This document shows positions 19,661 to 28,445 of a stretch of DNA of 64,000 nucleotides, in pieces. The notes under the pieces are model-generated. The model had not been told where the DNA came from and ran no database searches. It was given only the letters and a program-made list of their open reading frames with translations. The position numbers were made by a program, and so were the translations under genes. Each line of letters starts with the position of its first letter. Position 1 is the first letter of the stretch. The DNA is from Methylomonas fluvii (GTDB lineage: Bacteria > Pseudomonadota > Gammaproteobacteria > Methylococcales > Methylomonadaceae), in assembly GCF_014850975.1 (NCBI RefSeq), contig NZ_JACXST010000002.1, positions 1-64,000 on the forward strand. The letters run 5' to 3'.

Positions 19661-20128
19661 ATGGGATTTGAAGAACTAGCGGCGCTCAGAGATGAACTTG
19701 TCAAGCAAGCGGCTGCCAATAAATCGGTAAAACGAGAAAAAAAGATAGCGGGTAAATCGCCTATCAAAAAGACCGGCAAAGCTGACGCGTTAGTCGCCAT
19801 CATCGGCTTGCTGCAAAAGAATTTTCCCTTGGCGTTTCCCAAAAAACCCGCTGCCAAACTGCCCTTAAAAATAGGTATCCACAAAGACATCCTGGCGCAT
19901 GCCGATCAACTCGGTGCAGATAAAAACCAACTTCGCACCGCACTGAAGGCCTGGTGTTGGGGACATCGATACTGGGATTGCCTGACAGAAGACGCTGTCA
20001 GAGTAGATTTACAGGGAATGCCGGCCGGCCAAGTAACAAAAGCAGATGCTGAACAAGCGAGCAAATTAAAAGCGGAACGGCGCAAACAGCCTGAAGCGGT
20101 CGAAGCATTACCTACCGGGTCAGCCTAG
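19661..20128 (+). CDS. ProQ/FinO-domain RNA chaperone
   Basis: A 155-residue protein. After a Lys-rich linker (about 15-45), residues 45-125 form a ProQ/FinO domain: 'IIGLLQKNFPLAFPKKPAA', 'LKIGIHKDILAHA', 'RTALKAWCWGHRYWDCL'. The C-terminal tail is charged (Lys/Ala/Glu). FinO-domain proteins bind the 3' hairpin of small RNAs and mRNAs to stabilise or match them. This is a minimal member lacking ProQ's C-terminal Tudor-like domain. It stands alone on the + strand. Confidence 0.85.
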   Translation: MGFEELAALRDELVKQAAANKSVKREKKIAGKSPIKKTGKADALVAIIGLLQKNFPLAFPKKPAAKLPLKIGIHKDILAHADQLGADKNQLRTALKAWCWGHRYWDCLTEDAVRVDLQGMPAGQVTKADAEQASKLKAERRKQPEAVEALPTGSA

Positions 20129-20650
20129 GTTTTGCTTATCCAAAGATTGCAGGCACCAGGAGAGCGCGAGTTCAAACTGTTGATTTTCCTGGACGTTCAA
20201 CCACGTAGAACCGCCGAAACAAGTTATTTCCAAAGCCCAGTTGCCTGCTTGCTGATGCGACAGTCCGTCCCAATCCAAAACTCAGAACCAATCGATACGC
20301 GCTTAGCACCCAAAATTAACTCGGGTGCTTACCAGCCTTATCAGTTCCCAGAAAATTTTTGCCGTAAACCCTCAATAAGTCATTAGAATGAGCAAAGAAT
20401 CTACAAAACTATTGTGGAATCATAACGTAGCGACTGCAACATTTGCGTCATTTTCTTCGCGCGATCACGCCTTAGGTTAATCCACCCCAAGGCAACCTCT
20501 TTACGACCAAGCCTAAAGCGCAAAAGTCGGCAACACAGAGCCTTAAAGCCCCTCGGCATCTGCCAGGCGTTACTCTTTAATAGACTTTTCAAACTCCGAC
20601 ACTGGATCGCAGTTTGCCCGATCCTAGATTTTTAGTTCCCAGGAGGAATT
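20129..20650. other. Intergenic, 520 bp: no gene recognised
   Basis: Short frames on both strands (for example + 20132-20386 and - 20401-20592) lack ribosome binding sites and protein-like composition. AGGAGG (20640-20645) belongs to the next gene. The region should contain that gene's promoter. No RNA family was recognised. Confidence 0.4.
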
Positions 20651-21397
20651 ATGTGTTGGAGTGGCGAGGCATCGGCCGCGCTAGCCTTAACCGGCTTTGC
20701 GAGTACTTCTTTTTTTTATCGGCGCGGCGAATCCCAGGTCTTATGCCTGGCACTGGCCTACTTTTCCCTGATGGAATTACTACAGGCGTATACCTATTCG
20801 GTGATCGACCAGTGCCTGAATCCGAACAACCAAATTGCTACCTTTTTGGGATATATGCACATTGCGTTTCAACCGTTTTTTGTCAACGCGGTCAGCATGC
20901 ACTTCATCCCGGAACCGTCACGAAAACGCATCGCGCCGTTTGTCTATATTTTGTGCTTTGCAGCGACCACTGTTTTTATGATGCGAATTTATCCGTTCCA
21001 ATGGAGCAGTTTTTGTTTTGACCACTACTATCAATTTCTACCAGGCACTCACCTCAAATTCTTGATGCCCTTTTGCGGTACGGAGATTTGCTCGACATCC
21101 GGACAATGGCATATTGCCTGGGCCATACCTGCCAGCGGCAGCATTCAGATGGCTAACAGTTACGTATACGCTGCCTTTCTGATGCCCTTGCTTTACGGCT
21201 CATGGAAACTGGTGTTGTATCATTTCACGACCGGCCCGCTGTTGGCCTATTTGACTACCAACGATATGAACGAATGGGCTGCCGTATGGTGTCTATATTC
21301 GATAGGGCTGCTGCTATTGTTAATTAAAACACCCATCCGCCAATATCTGTATGTGACTAACTGGTATGGTTGCCGCCATCCTCAGTTTTTTAAATAA
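20651..21397 (+). CDS. DUF5765-like integral membrane protein
   Basis: A 248-residue polytopic membrane protein with a strong AGGAGGA site. It opens 'MCWSGEASAALALTGFASTS', a conserved start in this family of unknown function, and has about seven hydrophobic spans, including 'VYILCFAATTVFMM' and 'AAVWCLYSIGLLLLLI'. Several cysteines and aromatic residues are kept within loops ('FCFDHYYQFLPG', 'MPFCGTEICSTSGQWHI'). The function is unknown. It stands 133 bp before the porin gene in the same direction. Confidence 0.65.
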   Translation: MCWSGEASAALALTGFASTSFFYRRGESQVLCLALAYFSLMELLQAYTYSVIDQCLNPNNQIATFLGYMHIAFQPFFVNAVSMHFIPEPSRKRIAPFVYILCFAATTVFMMRIYPFQWSSFCFDHYYQFLPGTHLKFLMPFCGTEICSTSGQWHIAWAIPASGSIQMANSYVYAAFLMPLLYGSWKLVLYHFTTGPLLAYLTTNDMNEWAAVWCLYSIGLLLLLIKTPIRQYLYVTNWYGCRHPQFFK

Positions 21398-21530
21398 GTT
21401 GATCAATTAACCACACATCCCTCAAGTTTGTTGAAGGTTCAAGCCGACTAGGAAATAATGCACAAAAGGGTAGTTCAATACTGACAGCCAATCACCGATA
21501 ATCCCCACATAAATCTCAAACTACCCAGCC

Positions 21531-22274
21531 ATGGACTCAGATAAAATCTTCCGCAAAGGCGTGTTTGCAATCTCTATAGGAATTTTCGGCGTATCCTCTG
21601 TTTTAACTTGCGCCCAAGCGGAATGGCATGGCGAACTAACTTTTCTCAGCGATTACTTGCATCGGGGCTATTCCAAGAATCGCGGCACCCCGCTGGCTCA
21701 GGCGCATATCGATTACCAGGACGCTATGGGCTGGTTCGGCGGCGTAGGCGTTTCACAAGTCAGCTTCGACGACCGTCGTTATAAAAATCATGCCGATGTC
21801 GAAATCAAACCCTATCTGGGTTGGAGCCTGCCGTTAAATCGTGACTGGCGTACTGAATTCTCGGTAACCGGCTACCTGTTTGACGGCAAGATTTTTGGCA
21901 AATATGCCGATTACGCTGAATTTTACACATCCCTACACTATCAGGACTGGCTCAGCGGCACAGTGTCCGTTGCGCCTAACGCCTATCGCCGCGACGCAAC
22001 TGTGATGAATTACGAACTCAAATATCGCCGCGACATTCTCGACAACCTGCAATTTTCAACCGGATTGGGCTACTACCAAGCCAACAAATTATTGGATGAG
22101 GATTATTTTTATTGGAATGCCGGCGTCTCCTGGTTCATCACCCGCAATCTGGCACTAGACTTACGCTACACTGACGTTCATCTGGACAATCATCACGAAG
22201 ACACCCATCACCACGAGTTTTATCCACGCTTACAGGACAACAAGTTTTTAATCTCCGTGACCGCCGGGTTTTAA
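21531..22274 (+). CDS. TorF-family putative porin
   Basis: A 247-residue protein with a signal peptide (cleavage after 'LTCAQA', about residue 30). The mature part starts 'EWHGELTFLSDYLHRGYSKN', the TIGR02001/Gcw_chp pattern, with alternating aromatic beta strands and a terminal Phe ('NKFLISVTAGF') as in outer-membrane beta-barrels. There is a His-rich turn near the end ('DNHHEDTHHHEF'). The family is thought to be small porins with unknown substrates. The sigma-factor gene starts 88 bp downstream. Confidence 0.75.
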   Translation: MDSDKIFRKGVFAISIGIFGVSSVLTCAQAEWHGELTFLSDYLHRGYSKNRGTPLAQAHIDYQDAMGWFGGVGVSQVSFDDRRYKNHADVEIKPYLGWSLPLNRDWRTEFSVTGYLFDGKIFGKYADYAEFYTSLHYQDWLSGTVSVAPNAYRRDATVMNYELKYRRDILDNLQFSTGLGYYQANKLLDEDYFYWNAGVSWFITRNLALDLRYTDVHLDNHHEDTHHHEFYPRLQDNKFLISVTAGF

Positions 22275-22361
22275 ATAAATTTCCCGCCTTTGAACCTTCC
22301 GGCGTCGCCGCGGAATACACTCGCACACCAAGCTAAAATCACCGGAACCCAGGTTTGAGCC

Positions 22362-22958
22362 ATGCTGCGTTTAGTACCTAACTTACATCGACCACCCATG
22401 CCCGAACAGCCCCAAATCGGCTCGGACGAGTACGCTCTGCTGCAACGTATCGGCGCAGGCGATACCGCCGCGTTCGAAGCCTTCTACAAAAACTACTATC
22501 CAAGATTGTTTCGTTTCATCTTGCGCATGACGCGCCAACCTGAAGCGGTGGAGGAATTAATACAGGAGACCTTGCTGGTGGTTTGGGAAAAACCCCAAGG
22601 CTTCAATCATGAAAGCAAAATTTCCACCTGGGTATTCGGCATCGCCTATCACAAAACCTTGAAAGCCATGGCCAAAAGCGCCCGGCGTAACAACGATGTC
22701 GACATCGACGACTTGACCGAATCCATGGGTGACCCAGCCGCGAATCCAGCAAATAATTGGGAAAACGAGGATTGGTTAAACTGTGCGTTGGCCACTTTAC
22801 CGCCGGACCAGCGCGCGGTCATCGAACTCACCTTTTACCACGGCTTGTCTTATCAGGATGTCGCCAGAATCCTCGATTGTCCGGAAAATACCGTCAAAAC
22901 CCGTATGTTTCATGCCCGCAGGAAACTGCAGGTTTTTGCCGACGCACAGGAGAAATAA
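22362..22958 (+). CDS. ECF-type RNA polymerase sigma factor
   Basis: A 198-residue sigma-70 factor of the extracytoplasmic-function class. Region 2 is 'FEAFYKNYYPRLFRFILRMT' through 'AVEELIQETLLVVWEKPQGF' and 'STWVFGIAYHKTLKAM'. Region 4 is 'LPPDQRAVIELTFYHGLSYQ', 'DVARILDCPENTVKTRMFHA'. An internal Met (22398) is an alternative start. It is followed after 4 bp by a zinc anti-sigma factor and then a subtilase, which together look like one regulatory operon. Confidence 0.95.
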   Translation: MLRLVPNLHRPPMPEQPQIGSDEYALLQRIGAGDTAAFEAFYKNYYPRLFRFILRMTRQPEAVEELIQETLLVVWEKPQGFNHESKISTWVFGIAYHKTLKAMAKSARRNNDVDIDDLTESMGDPAANPANNWENEDWLNCALATLPPDQRAVIELTFYHGLSYQDVARILDCPENTVKTRMFHARRKLQVFADAQEK

Positions 22959-22962
22959 GGCC

Positions 22963-23670
22963 ATGAACTCACAGATTTCCTCATCCACTACTTCCCATTC
23001 GGACATCGTGTTGTTACTACCCTGGTATGTCAATCAAAGCCTGTCGACAAATGAACGGCAGCAGGTAGACCGGCATTTAACATACTGCCTCGTGTGTCGG
23101 CGCGAGTTACAGAGCCTACGCAAACTCGCGGCGGCCGTGCAACAAGCAGCCGATCTGGACATAGCCGCTGAAGCCTCGTTCGCCGGCCTGCGTGCCAAAA
23201 TGCAAACAGCCAGTCAACTCCCGCCCAGCAAACAGGCCGACAGCCCACGCGAACAGCGGGCTGGCGACAATGTAAAACCCTTCGGTTCTGGCCGGGGATT
23301 TTGGCGAATCGCCAGCAATACCGGAAAAGGCCTGGCTATTGCCGCGTCCTTGTTATTGGTCACACTACCGGCTGCCGTTCAATACCTGCGCCCGGCCAAT
23401 ACCACCGATTATCACACGCTGTCGGCAGCTAAACCGGACGCTGGTCCGACCGGCCAGATACGCGTGGTGTTTGCAAAGAATTTAATGGAAAAAGACATAG
23501 ACGCCGCGCTTAGCCAAATTGGCGGAGTACGCATAGACGGACCGAACAGTGTCGGTGCTTACACCGTCAAATTCGCCGCCGGCAAGCCGGATACTGACAT
23601 GGCTGGCGCCTTGGCGTTGCTACGCAGCCGACAGGATGTCATGCTGGCTGAACCGATTTTACAACCGTAA
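22963..23670 (+). CDS. Zinc anti-sigma factor with subtilase-propeptide-like C-terminus
   Basis: A 235-residue single-pass membrane protein; the ATG at 22963 follows the sigma gene by 4 bp with an AAGG site. H38xxxC42xxC45 ('HLTYCLVC') is the ZAS motif that grips the sigma factor. A TM helix spans about 123-142. The periplasmic part (165-235) resembles the S8-peptidase propeptide/inhibitor I9 fold: 'IRVVFAKNLMEKDIDAALSQ', 'GAYTVKFAAGKPD', 'ALALLRSRQDVMLAEPI', the last being the typical 'aLrarpdVayAEP' ending. The next gene encodes a subtilase, so the two may interact. That link is my inference. Confidence 0.8.
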   Translation: MNSQISSSTTSHSDIVLLLPWYVNQSLSTNERQQVDRHLTYCLVCRRELQSLRKLAAAVQQAADLDIAAEASFAGLRAKMQTASQLPPSKQADSPREQRAGDNVKPFGSGRGFWRIASNTGKGLAIAASLLLVTLPAAVQYLRPANTTDYHTLSAAKPDAGPTGQIRVVFAKNLMEKDIDAALSQIGGVRIDGPNSVGAYTVKFAAGKPDTDMAGALALLRSRQDVMLAEPILQP

Positions 23671-23676
23671 CCGATC

Positions 23677-24918
23677 ATGAAATTAGTGCGCTTGAATCTG
23701 TTTATATGCTTGCTAGGCTTGCTTGGCGCCTGCGCGAGCAACAGTGATTTATCCCGGCTGGGCGACAGCAACACTGCGGAAGAGCGGCGTCTGCTGATCA
23801 CCTTTACCGACCGCAGCATTGACCGCCCGTTGCCAGCCAACAGCTTGGACGGTTATCGCTTGCGCGGCCATTACGGCAACTCCGGCTGGAGCGAACATAT
23901 TGCGCAGGAACTGGCCGAGCGTCACCATTTAAAGTTCGTCGCGCAGTGGCCGGTGACGACCTTGGGCGTCAGCTGCGTCGTATATGAGGTACCGGATAGC
24001 TTACCCGTGCAACAGGCGATAGCAGAATTGCAACAGGACAGCGACGTGTCCTCCGTCCAGCAAATGCAGAGTTTCCAGGTTTTAGGTAAACAAGTTGCGC
24101 CGACTCAAACGTACAGCGACCCGTATCTGCATTTACAAACCGGATTCAACGCTCTCGGCATAGCCGATTTGCACCGCACCACCACCGGCCGGGGCGTGCG
24201 CATTGCAGTGATTGATACCGGCGTAGATACCGAGCACCCGGACTTGCAGGGCCGGATCAAGTACTCGGAAAACACCGCACCGGAGCCCAGCGATCACAAT
24301 TTAGCCGATATCCACGGCACGGCAGTAGCCGGCGTATTATCCGCCCATCCCAACAACGGCATAGGTATAGCCGGCATAGCCCCCGAAGCGGAAATTTTGG
24401 CATTCCGGGCCTGTTGGCCGGAGAAACCCAATGCCTTGGCGGCACATTGCAACAGTTTTACCTTGGCATTAGCCTTGAATCAGGCTATCAGAATGAATAG
24501 CCATATCATCAATCTAAGCCTGAGCGGCCCCGAAGACCCTTTAGTGCATCAGTTAATCGAGAAAGCGTTAACCAAAGGCATTATTGTGGTCGCGGCAGTC
24601 CCTAGCCAGAATCAAAGCGGCGGTTTTCCTGCCAACATCGCCGGTGTGATAGCCGTTGGTCAGGAAAACAATGGCAACCACCAGCACATCGCCGCGCCCG
24701 GCAAAGACATTCTGACCACCGTGCCGCACCAAGCCTACGACTTTATGAACGGCAGTTCCTTCGCCACGCCGCATGTGGCCGGCATGGCCGCTTTGCTGTT
24801 GCAATTGCATCCGGACTGGAAAACAGCGGACATCAAACGCCGGCTAGGTAACGACGCCTCGACCGCCAATTTGCTGGATTCGAGCACAGCCCTCGCCTCT
24901 CCGGAACGTACGCACTAG
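23677..24918 (+). CDS. Subtilisin-family (S8) lipoprotein peptidase
   Basis: A 413-residue protein with a lipobox (LLGAC, Cys19). The catalytic triad is complete: D180 ('IAVIDTGVDTEHPD'), H213 ('DIHGTAVAGVLSAH') and S361 ('NGSSFATPHVAGM'), with oxyanion Asn in the 'VVAAVPSQNQSGGFPAN' region less clear. Residues about 35-130 look like a propeptide ('LPVQQAIAELQQDSDVSSV'). It is 6 bp after the anti-sigma gene and should face the periplasm on a lipid anchor, where it could cut or be bound by the anti-sigma's propeptide-like domain. Its stop TAG shares CTAG with the convergent glycosyltransferase stop. Confidence 0.9.
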   Translation: MKLVRLNLFICLLGLLGACASNSDLSRLGDSNTAEERRLLITFTDRSIDRPLPANSLDGYRLRGHYGNSGWSEHIAQELAERHHLKFVAQWPVTTLGVSCVVYEVPDSLPVQQAIAELQQDSDVSSVQQMQSFQVLGKQVAPTQTYSDPYLHLQTGFNALGIADLHRTTTGRGVRIAVIDTGVDTEHPDLQGRIKYSENTAPEPSDHNLADIHGTAVAGVLSAHPNNGIGIAGIAPEAEILAFRACWPEKPNALAAHCNSFTLALALNQAIRMNSHIINLSLSGPEDPLVHQLIEKALTKGIIVVAAVPSQNQSGGFPANIAGVIAVGQENNGNHQHIAAPGKDILTTVPHQAYDFMNGSSFATPHVAGMAALLLQLHPDWKTADIKRRLGNDASTANLLDSSTALASPERTH

Positions 24919-26057
24919 TCTTTACAAAATCCACCGTCAAGAATCGCCCTTATCCGCCGACCGATTTCTGCCGCGCCGTTAATCGCTATGGCCTGTTGCG
25001 GATAAGTTCGGTTTATCGTCTCCACTATCTTGATACTTAGCCGCTCAGGCGCCAGATCCATTTCCGTCAAAGGCAACACAAAGCCCTTGGCGGCCAGTTT
25101 CTCGATCCGCAAACCTTGCTCGCTATTGCCGGCATAAGGATAGGCCAGTGAAGGTGTGCGGGTGCTGATCACGTCCATCAAAGTGTTGTCGCCGCCGAGG
25201 CTGATCGACAAAGCGGCGGTTTGTAAATTTTCCTGGAAGTTGTGCAAGAACGAGACGACTTGGACATTCGGGCTGCTGATCAAAGCTTGCAATTCAGCGA
25301 TTTCGGTTGCCGCAGCTCGGGAGCTGGTAATCACTAAAAACTGATATTCCGGCAACAGCGGCGCGGTCCGGATCGCGGCGCGCAACAGCGATTTACCGAT
25401 TTCGCCGCCGCCCTGGCTGACCATTATCCGGTTTTGCCGCACCGGCCAGCTTGCCGGGGGCGGCGGACTGACATAGCCGACGTAAACCAAACGCTCGGCA
25501 ATCTCGGCGGTCAAGCTAAAGGTTTCCTCGAAGCGGACAATGTTCGGGTCGCCGCGCACGAACACGGTATGGATATGCTCCCGCACCAGTTTCACCATGC
25601 GCCTTTCGGCGTCCAGCGGCGCCGGCACCAAGATTTCCCGCACAAAACAAAAAATCGGAATCGCCCCGCAACGCTGTCTGACCTTGGCAAACAAACCCAG
25701 AATCTCTTTTTTTAAACGCCTCCGGCCGAACGGAAAAAATTCGACGATTACCGCATCGTAAGGCCAGCTTACAAACTGCTCGATAGCCGCCGCCCGCTCG
25801 GCCCAGATAACTTCGATGGGTTTATCGCTATCAGGTGCGTAAAGTTCGTCGCTGGCGCTATTGATCAAAATTGTCGGCAAACGCAGATGTCTGAAGCCCG
25901 GCAATTCCGGCATGTGTTGTAAACCCTGGCCGCCATGGATTAAATCAACGTCGGCATATTTCGACAACTCACGGATCACCAGCAGGCTGCTGGTCAAATG
26001 CCCCAGGCCCACCAGGCTTTGGCAATAAAATAGGATTTTGCGGCGCTTTGCGGGCAT
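24915..26057 (-). CDS. GT-B glycosyltransferase, MurG-like (paralogue 1)
   Basis: A 380-residue protein from the ATG at 26057. It has a Rossmann-type start ('ILFYCQSLVGLGHLTSSLLV'), a mid-domain 'VIVEFFPFGRRRLKKEI', and a C-terminal donor site like that of MurG ('MVSQGGGEIGKS', 'ALSISLGGDNTLMDVIST'). The same motif set occurs in two other genes of this cluster, so they are paralogues. It is the last gene of the twelve-gene polysaccharide operon, 13 bp after the porin. Donor and acceptor are unknown. Confidence 0.75.
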   Translation of the reverse strand: MPAKRRKILFYCQSLVGLGHLTSSLLVIRELSKYADVDLIHGGQGLQHMPELPGFRHLRLPTILINSASDELYAPDSDKPIEVIWAERAAAIEQFVSWPYDAVIVEFFPFGRRRLKKEILGLFAKVRQRCGAIPIFCFVREILVPAPLDAERRMVKLVREHIHTVFVRGDPNIVRFEETFSLTAEIAERLVYVGYVSPPPPASWPVRQNRIMVSQGGGEIGKSLLRAAIRTAPLLPEYQFLVITSSRAAATEIAELQALISSPNVQVVSFLHNFQENLQTAALSISLGGDNTLMDVISTRTPSLAYPYAGNSEQGLRIEKLAAKGFVLPLTEMDLAPERLSIKIVETINRTYPQQAIAINGAAEIGRRIRAILDGGFCKD

Positions 26058-26070
26058 GGCAAACAAACCA

Positions 26071-27591
26071 CTAAAAGCTGTATTTAAAGGTTAAATCGAG
26101 CTGAAAGGAATTATTTCCCTCCAACTCGCCGAACGCCGGGCCGGCCATGAAGACCGAACCGGCAAATTGCACCTGCAAATGCTTCCATTCGTCCAATGAC
26201 AACACCAGATCAAACTCGTCGCCCAGCGTGCCGCTGCGGCCGTTGGGCGTCGCGCGAATGCGTGAATCGCGAATCACCGACGACGGCGTAGCCTGTTCGT
26301 AGTGGTGGTAAAGCAAATCGATAGAGCTTTGCTCGGAGATCGGAAAGCCGAGCGCCGCAGTCATGATGTTCAAATTCGATAATTCAGGCCGAAATAACTC
26401 ACCGTAATAACGAAAGCGCTGGCTGCCGGATAATTTAATCTTGTTGTTATGGATTCCGGATTGCCGATAAGCACTATCGGTGCCGTCGTTGGGATTGGTG
26501 TCGCCGGAGCCGTAGGCATAGCCCACGGTCAGATAAGGTTCCAGGAACAAGTTACTGTACCAAGTGATGCCGGCGTCCATGCCCCAGGCCGCGACATGCC
26601 GCGGCGTTTGCGCCCTAACCCTTGAAAAATTGCTGTTGATGTCGGTAAAGGTTTGCGTGGTCTCTTCACCAAATACCAACGCTGAATCCAGCCAATAGCC
26701 TATCTTGCCGACATGTTCGATTTTTAATTTCCCCATCGCCCGCCCACCGAACCAATTCAGGTCGCCGTCGCTAGAGTCTTTACGATTGGCGCGGATCAGG
26801 TCGCCGGGGCGTTGGTTGTCCGAATTATCGAACTGGCTCAGAAAGAACAAAGACAGGTTTTGCTTCGGGTCCCATTGCCAAACCACATCGCCCATCAGCC
26901 GAACCACCCGGTCACTGACCGGATCGATGAAATCCTGATCCGACTGCTTGGAGCCCAACTCCTTGGCAATCGCCAACTCGGCGAACAGCGTGTCTTCGCC
27001 AAAATAAATCCGCGCCGCGTCCAGTTCGTCGTTCCACCACCATTGGCGCTTGTCAGCAATACGTTGCCGGCCCAATTGCAGACTAAAACCCGAATCCAAA
27101 ATTTGGTGAATGAACAGCCAAGCCTGGGTCAGTTTGATGCCGGCTTCGTATTGGTCCAGACCGCTTTCGGTGTAAACCTCAGGATCGTAATACACATCGG
27201 ACTGCACAAAAAACGATAGCGATTTTGACCACTGGTAAAACAACTCCAGCTTCAAATCTTGATAAAGATTGGCCACGTCATCGTCGCGGCGCGGGTCCAG
27301 CCGCCGGTCTTCCACGTAGCGAGGTTCCAGTTCGTAAGCACCGCCAATGGTCAGCGGATGGCCGAATACATCGACCTTGAACTGGTCTGCCGGCCGTTTG
27401 TCACCGGGGTTAATACGCAATGGTTCTTTTCTGACGCTGTCGCCATTGTCCTGGCGAAAGGCATTGTCATTGGCTTTGTTGGCAACCACCTGCCCGTTGG
27501 TGGTCTGTGCAAATACGGATAAACTCAGCAAGGCACCGCCGGCCAAGAATGCGATTTTTCCGGTTTTTAGTATCAAGGAATTAAAGCTCAT
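26071..27591 (-). CDS. AlgE-type alginate-export family outer-membrane porin
   Basis: A 506-residue protein with a signal peptide (cleaved near 'LSVFAQTT', residue 29). The mature part shows many beta strands and the alginate_exp pattern: 'GGAYELEPRYVEDRRLD', 'QYEAGIKLTQAWLFI', 'LQLGRQRIADKRQWWWNDEL' and 'LDAARIYFGEDTL'. It ends with Phe ('NSFQLDLTFKYSF'), as outer-membrane barrels do. AlgE lets anionic polysaccharide cross the outer membrane; here it is the likely exit for the polymer of this operon. It follows the deacetylase gene by 26 bp. Confidence 0.85.
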   Translation of the reverse strand: MSFNSLILKTGKIAFLAGGALLSLSVFAQTTNGQVVANKANDNAFRQDNGDSVRKEPLRINPGDKRPADQFKVDVFGHPLTIGGAYELEPRYVEDRRLDPRRDDDVANLYQDLKLELFYQWSKSLSFFVQSDVYYDPEVYTESGLDQYEAGIKLTQAWLFIHQILDSGFSLQLGRQRIADKRQWWWNDELDAARIYFGEDTLFAELAIAKELGSKQSDQDFIDPVSDRVVRLMGDVVWQWDPKQNLSLFFLSQFDNSDNQRPGDLIRANRKDSSDGDLNWFGGRAMGKLKIEHVGKIGYWLDSALVFGEETTQTFTDINSNFSRVRAQTPRHVAAWGMDAGITWYSNLFLEPYLTVGYAYGSGDTNPNDGTDSAYRQSGIHNNKIKLSGSQRFRYYGELFRPELSNLNIMTAALGFPISEQSSIDLLYHHYEQATPSSVIRDSRIRATPNGRSGTLGDEFDLVLSLDEWKHLQVQFAGSVFMAGPAFGELEGNNSFQLDLTFKYSF

Positions 27592-27617
27592 GAACGCAGG
27601 GCAAATCAGTTGGTTGG

Positions 27618-28445
27618 TTAATTGAGATAGGAACGCATAGCTATCAGCTCAGCCAGGGACTCAAGCGGAAACGCACCTAACCGCACATCAAGCGCTTTTG
27701 TGTCGTCTAAAAATTCGCGCATCAAGCGGCAGTGCGTATTGGGATGTGTTTGGAATAGTTGCAATAAGGCTTGCAGATGCTCAAGGTCGTCACCGTCCAT
27801 CACGGCGTGGTGCAACATAATGCCCAGTGGTAGCGGGTGCGTCGGATGCAACGCCTCTGCTATGGCTTGGCCCAGTGCCATCCAGGGCTGAGCGGATTTG
27901 ATTCTGATCCCGCACCAATCGATAGCCACCGGAATTTCCCTTAATCTTCCGGTATGCAGTGTTACCGCGCCTCGGTTGCGTGACAAGGCTTGAAAACCCA
28001 GTTTAATCAGGCTGTCAGCCGTGGCTTGGCTACAACGGTTCCAGGGCGGCGTGAAGATGCTGTCCAGCGCCGAGCCGAACAGGCACTCAAGCTGTTGTTT
28101 GCCAACCAACAAATCCTTAAATTGCCGCTCTTCGCTGCGACTGATGCCGAATTCGCATTTGCGGCCTTGGTTTTCATGGTTGTGATGGCTGTATCCATGT
28201 TGATGTAAGCCCAACAGAAACGGATTTCGCCGCCAACGCCCCAGCAGCGAGTCCGCCAGCGACTGGCTAAGAGCATCGGGAATCACCGCAAGATCGATGG
28301 GTATATGGCAATCTCGAAAACAGTCCAACAAGGCATAAAGCCGATCATCATCCCAACCGGCGTCGTCGTCGCGAAAGAATATCTGGGCAGCTTGTTCTCG
28401 AGCATCCAATGCCATACGCACAGGTTTTAGCCAATCAGCAAACAT
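27618..28445 (-). CDS. Polysaccharide deacetylase-family protein
   Basis: A 275-residue protein. 'IFFRDDDAGWDDDRLYALLD' carries the metal-binding Asp of the NodB fold, and 'LGLHQHGYSHHNH' the two His ligands; 'DSIFTPPWNRCSQAT' is motif 3. There is no signal peptide, so it would act in the cytoplasm, unusual for a deacetylase. It may remove acetyl or another N-acyl group from a sugar or lipid-linked precursor. It overlaps the upstream glycosyltransferase by 11 bp. Confidence 0.8.
   Translation of the reverse strand: MFADWLKPVRMALDAREQAAQIFFRDDDAGWDDDRLYALLDCFRDCHIPIDLAVIPDALSQSLADSLLGRWRRNPFLLGLHQHGYSHHNHENQGRKCEFGISRSEERQFKDLLVGKQQLECLFGSALDSIFTPPWNRCSQATADSLIKLGFQALSRNRGAVTLHTGRLREIPVAIDWCGIRIKSAQPWMALGQAIAEALHPTHPLPLGIMLHHAVMDGDDLEHLQALLQLFQTHPNTHCRLMREFLDDTKALDVRLGAFPLESLAELIAMRSYLN

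Noticed and set aside
20132..20386. 84-codon + frame after the ProQ-like gene
   Set aside because: No ribosome binding site, and the residue pattern is unlike a real protein.
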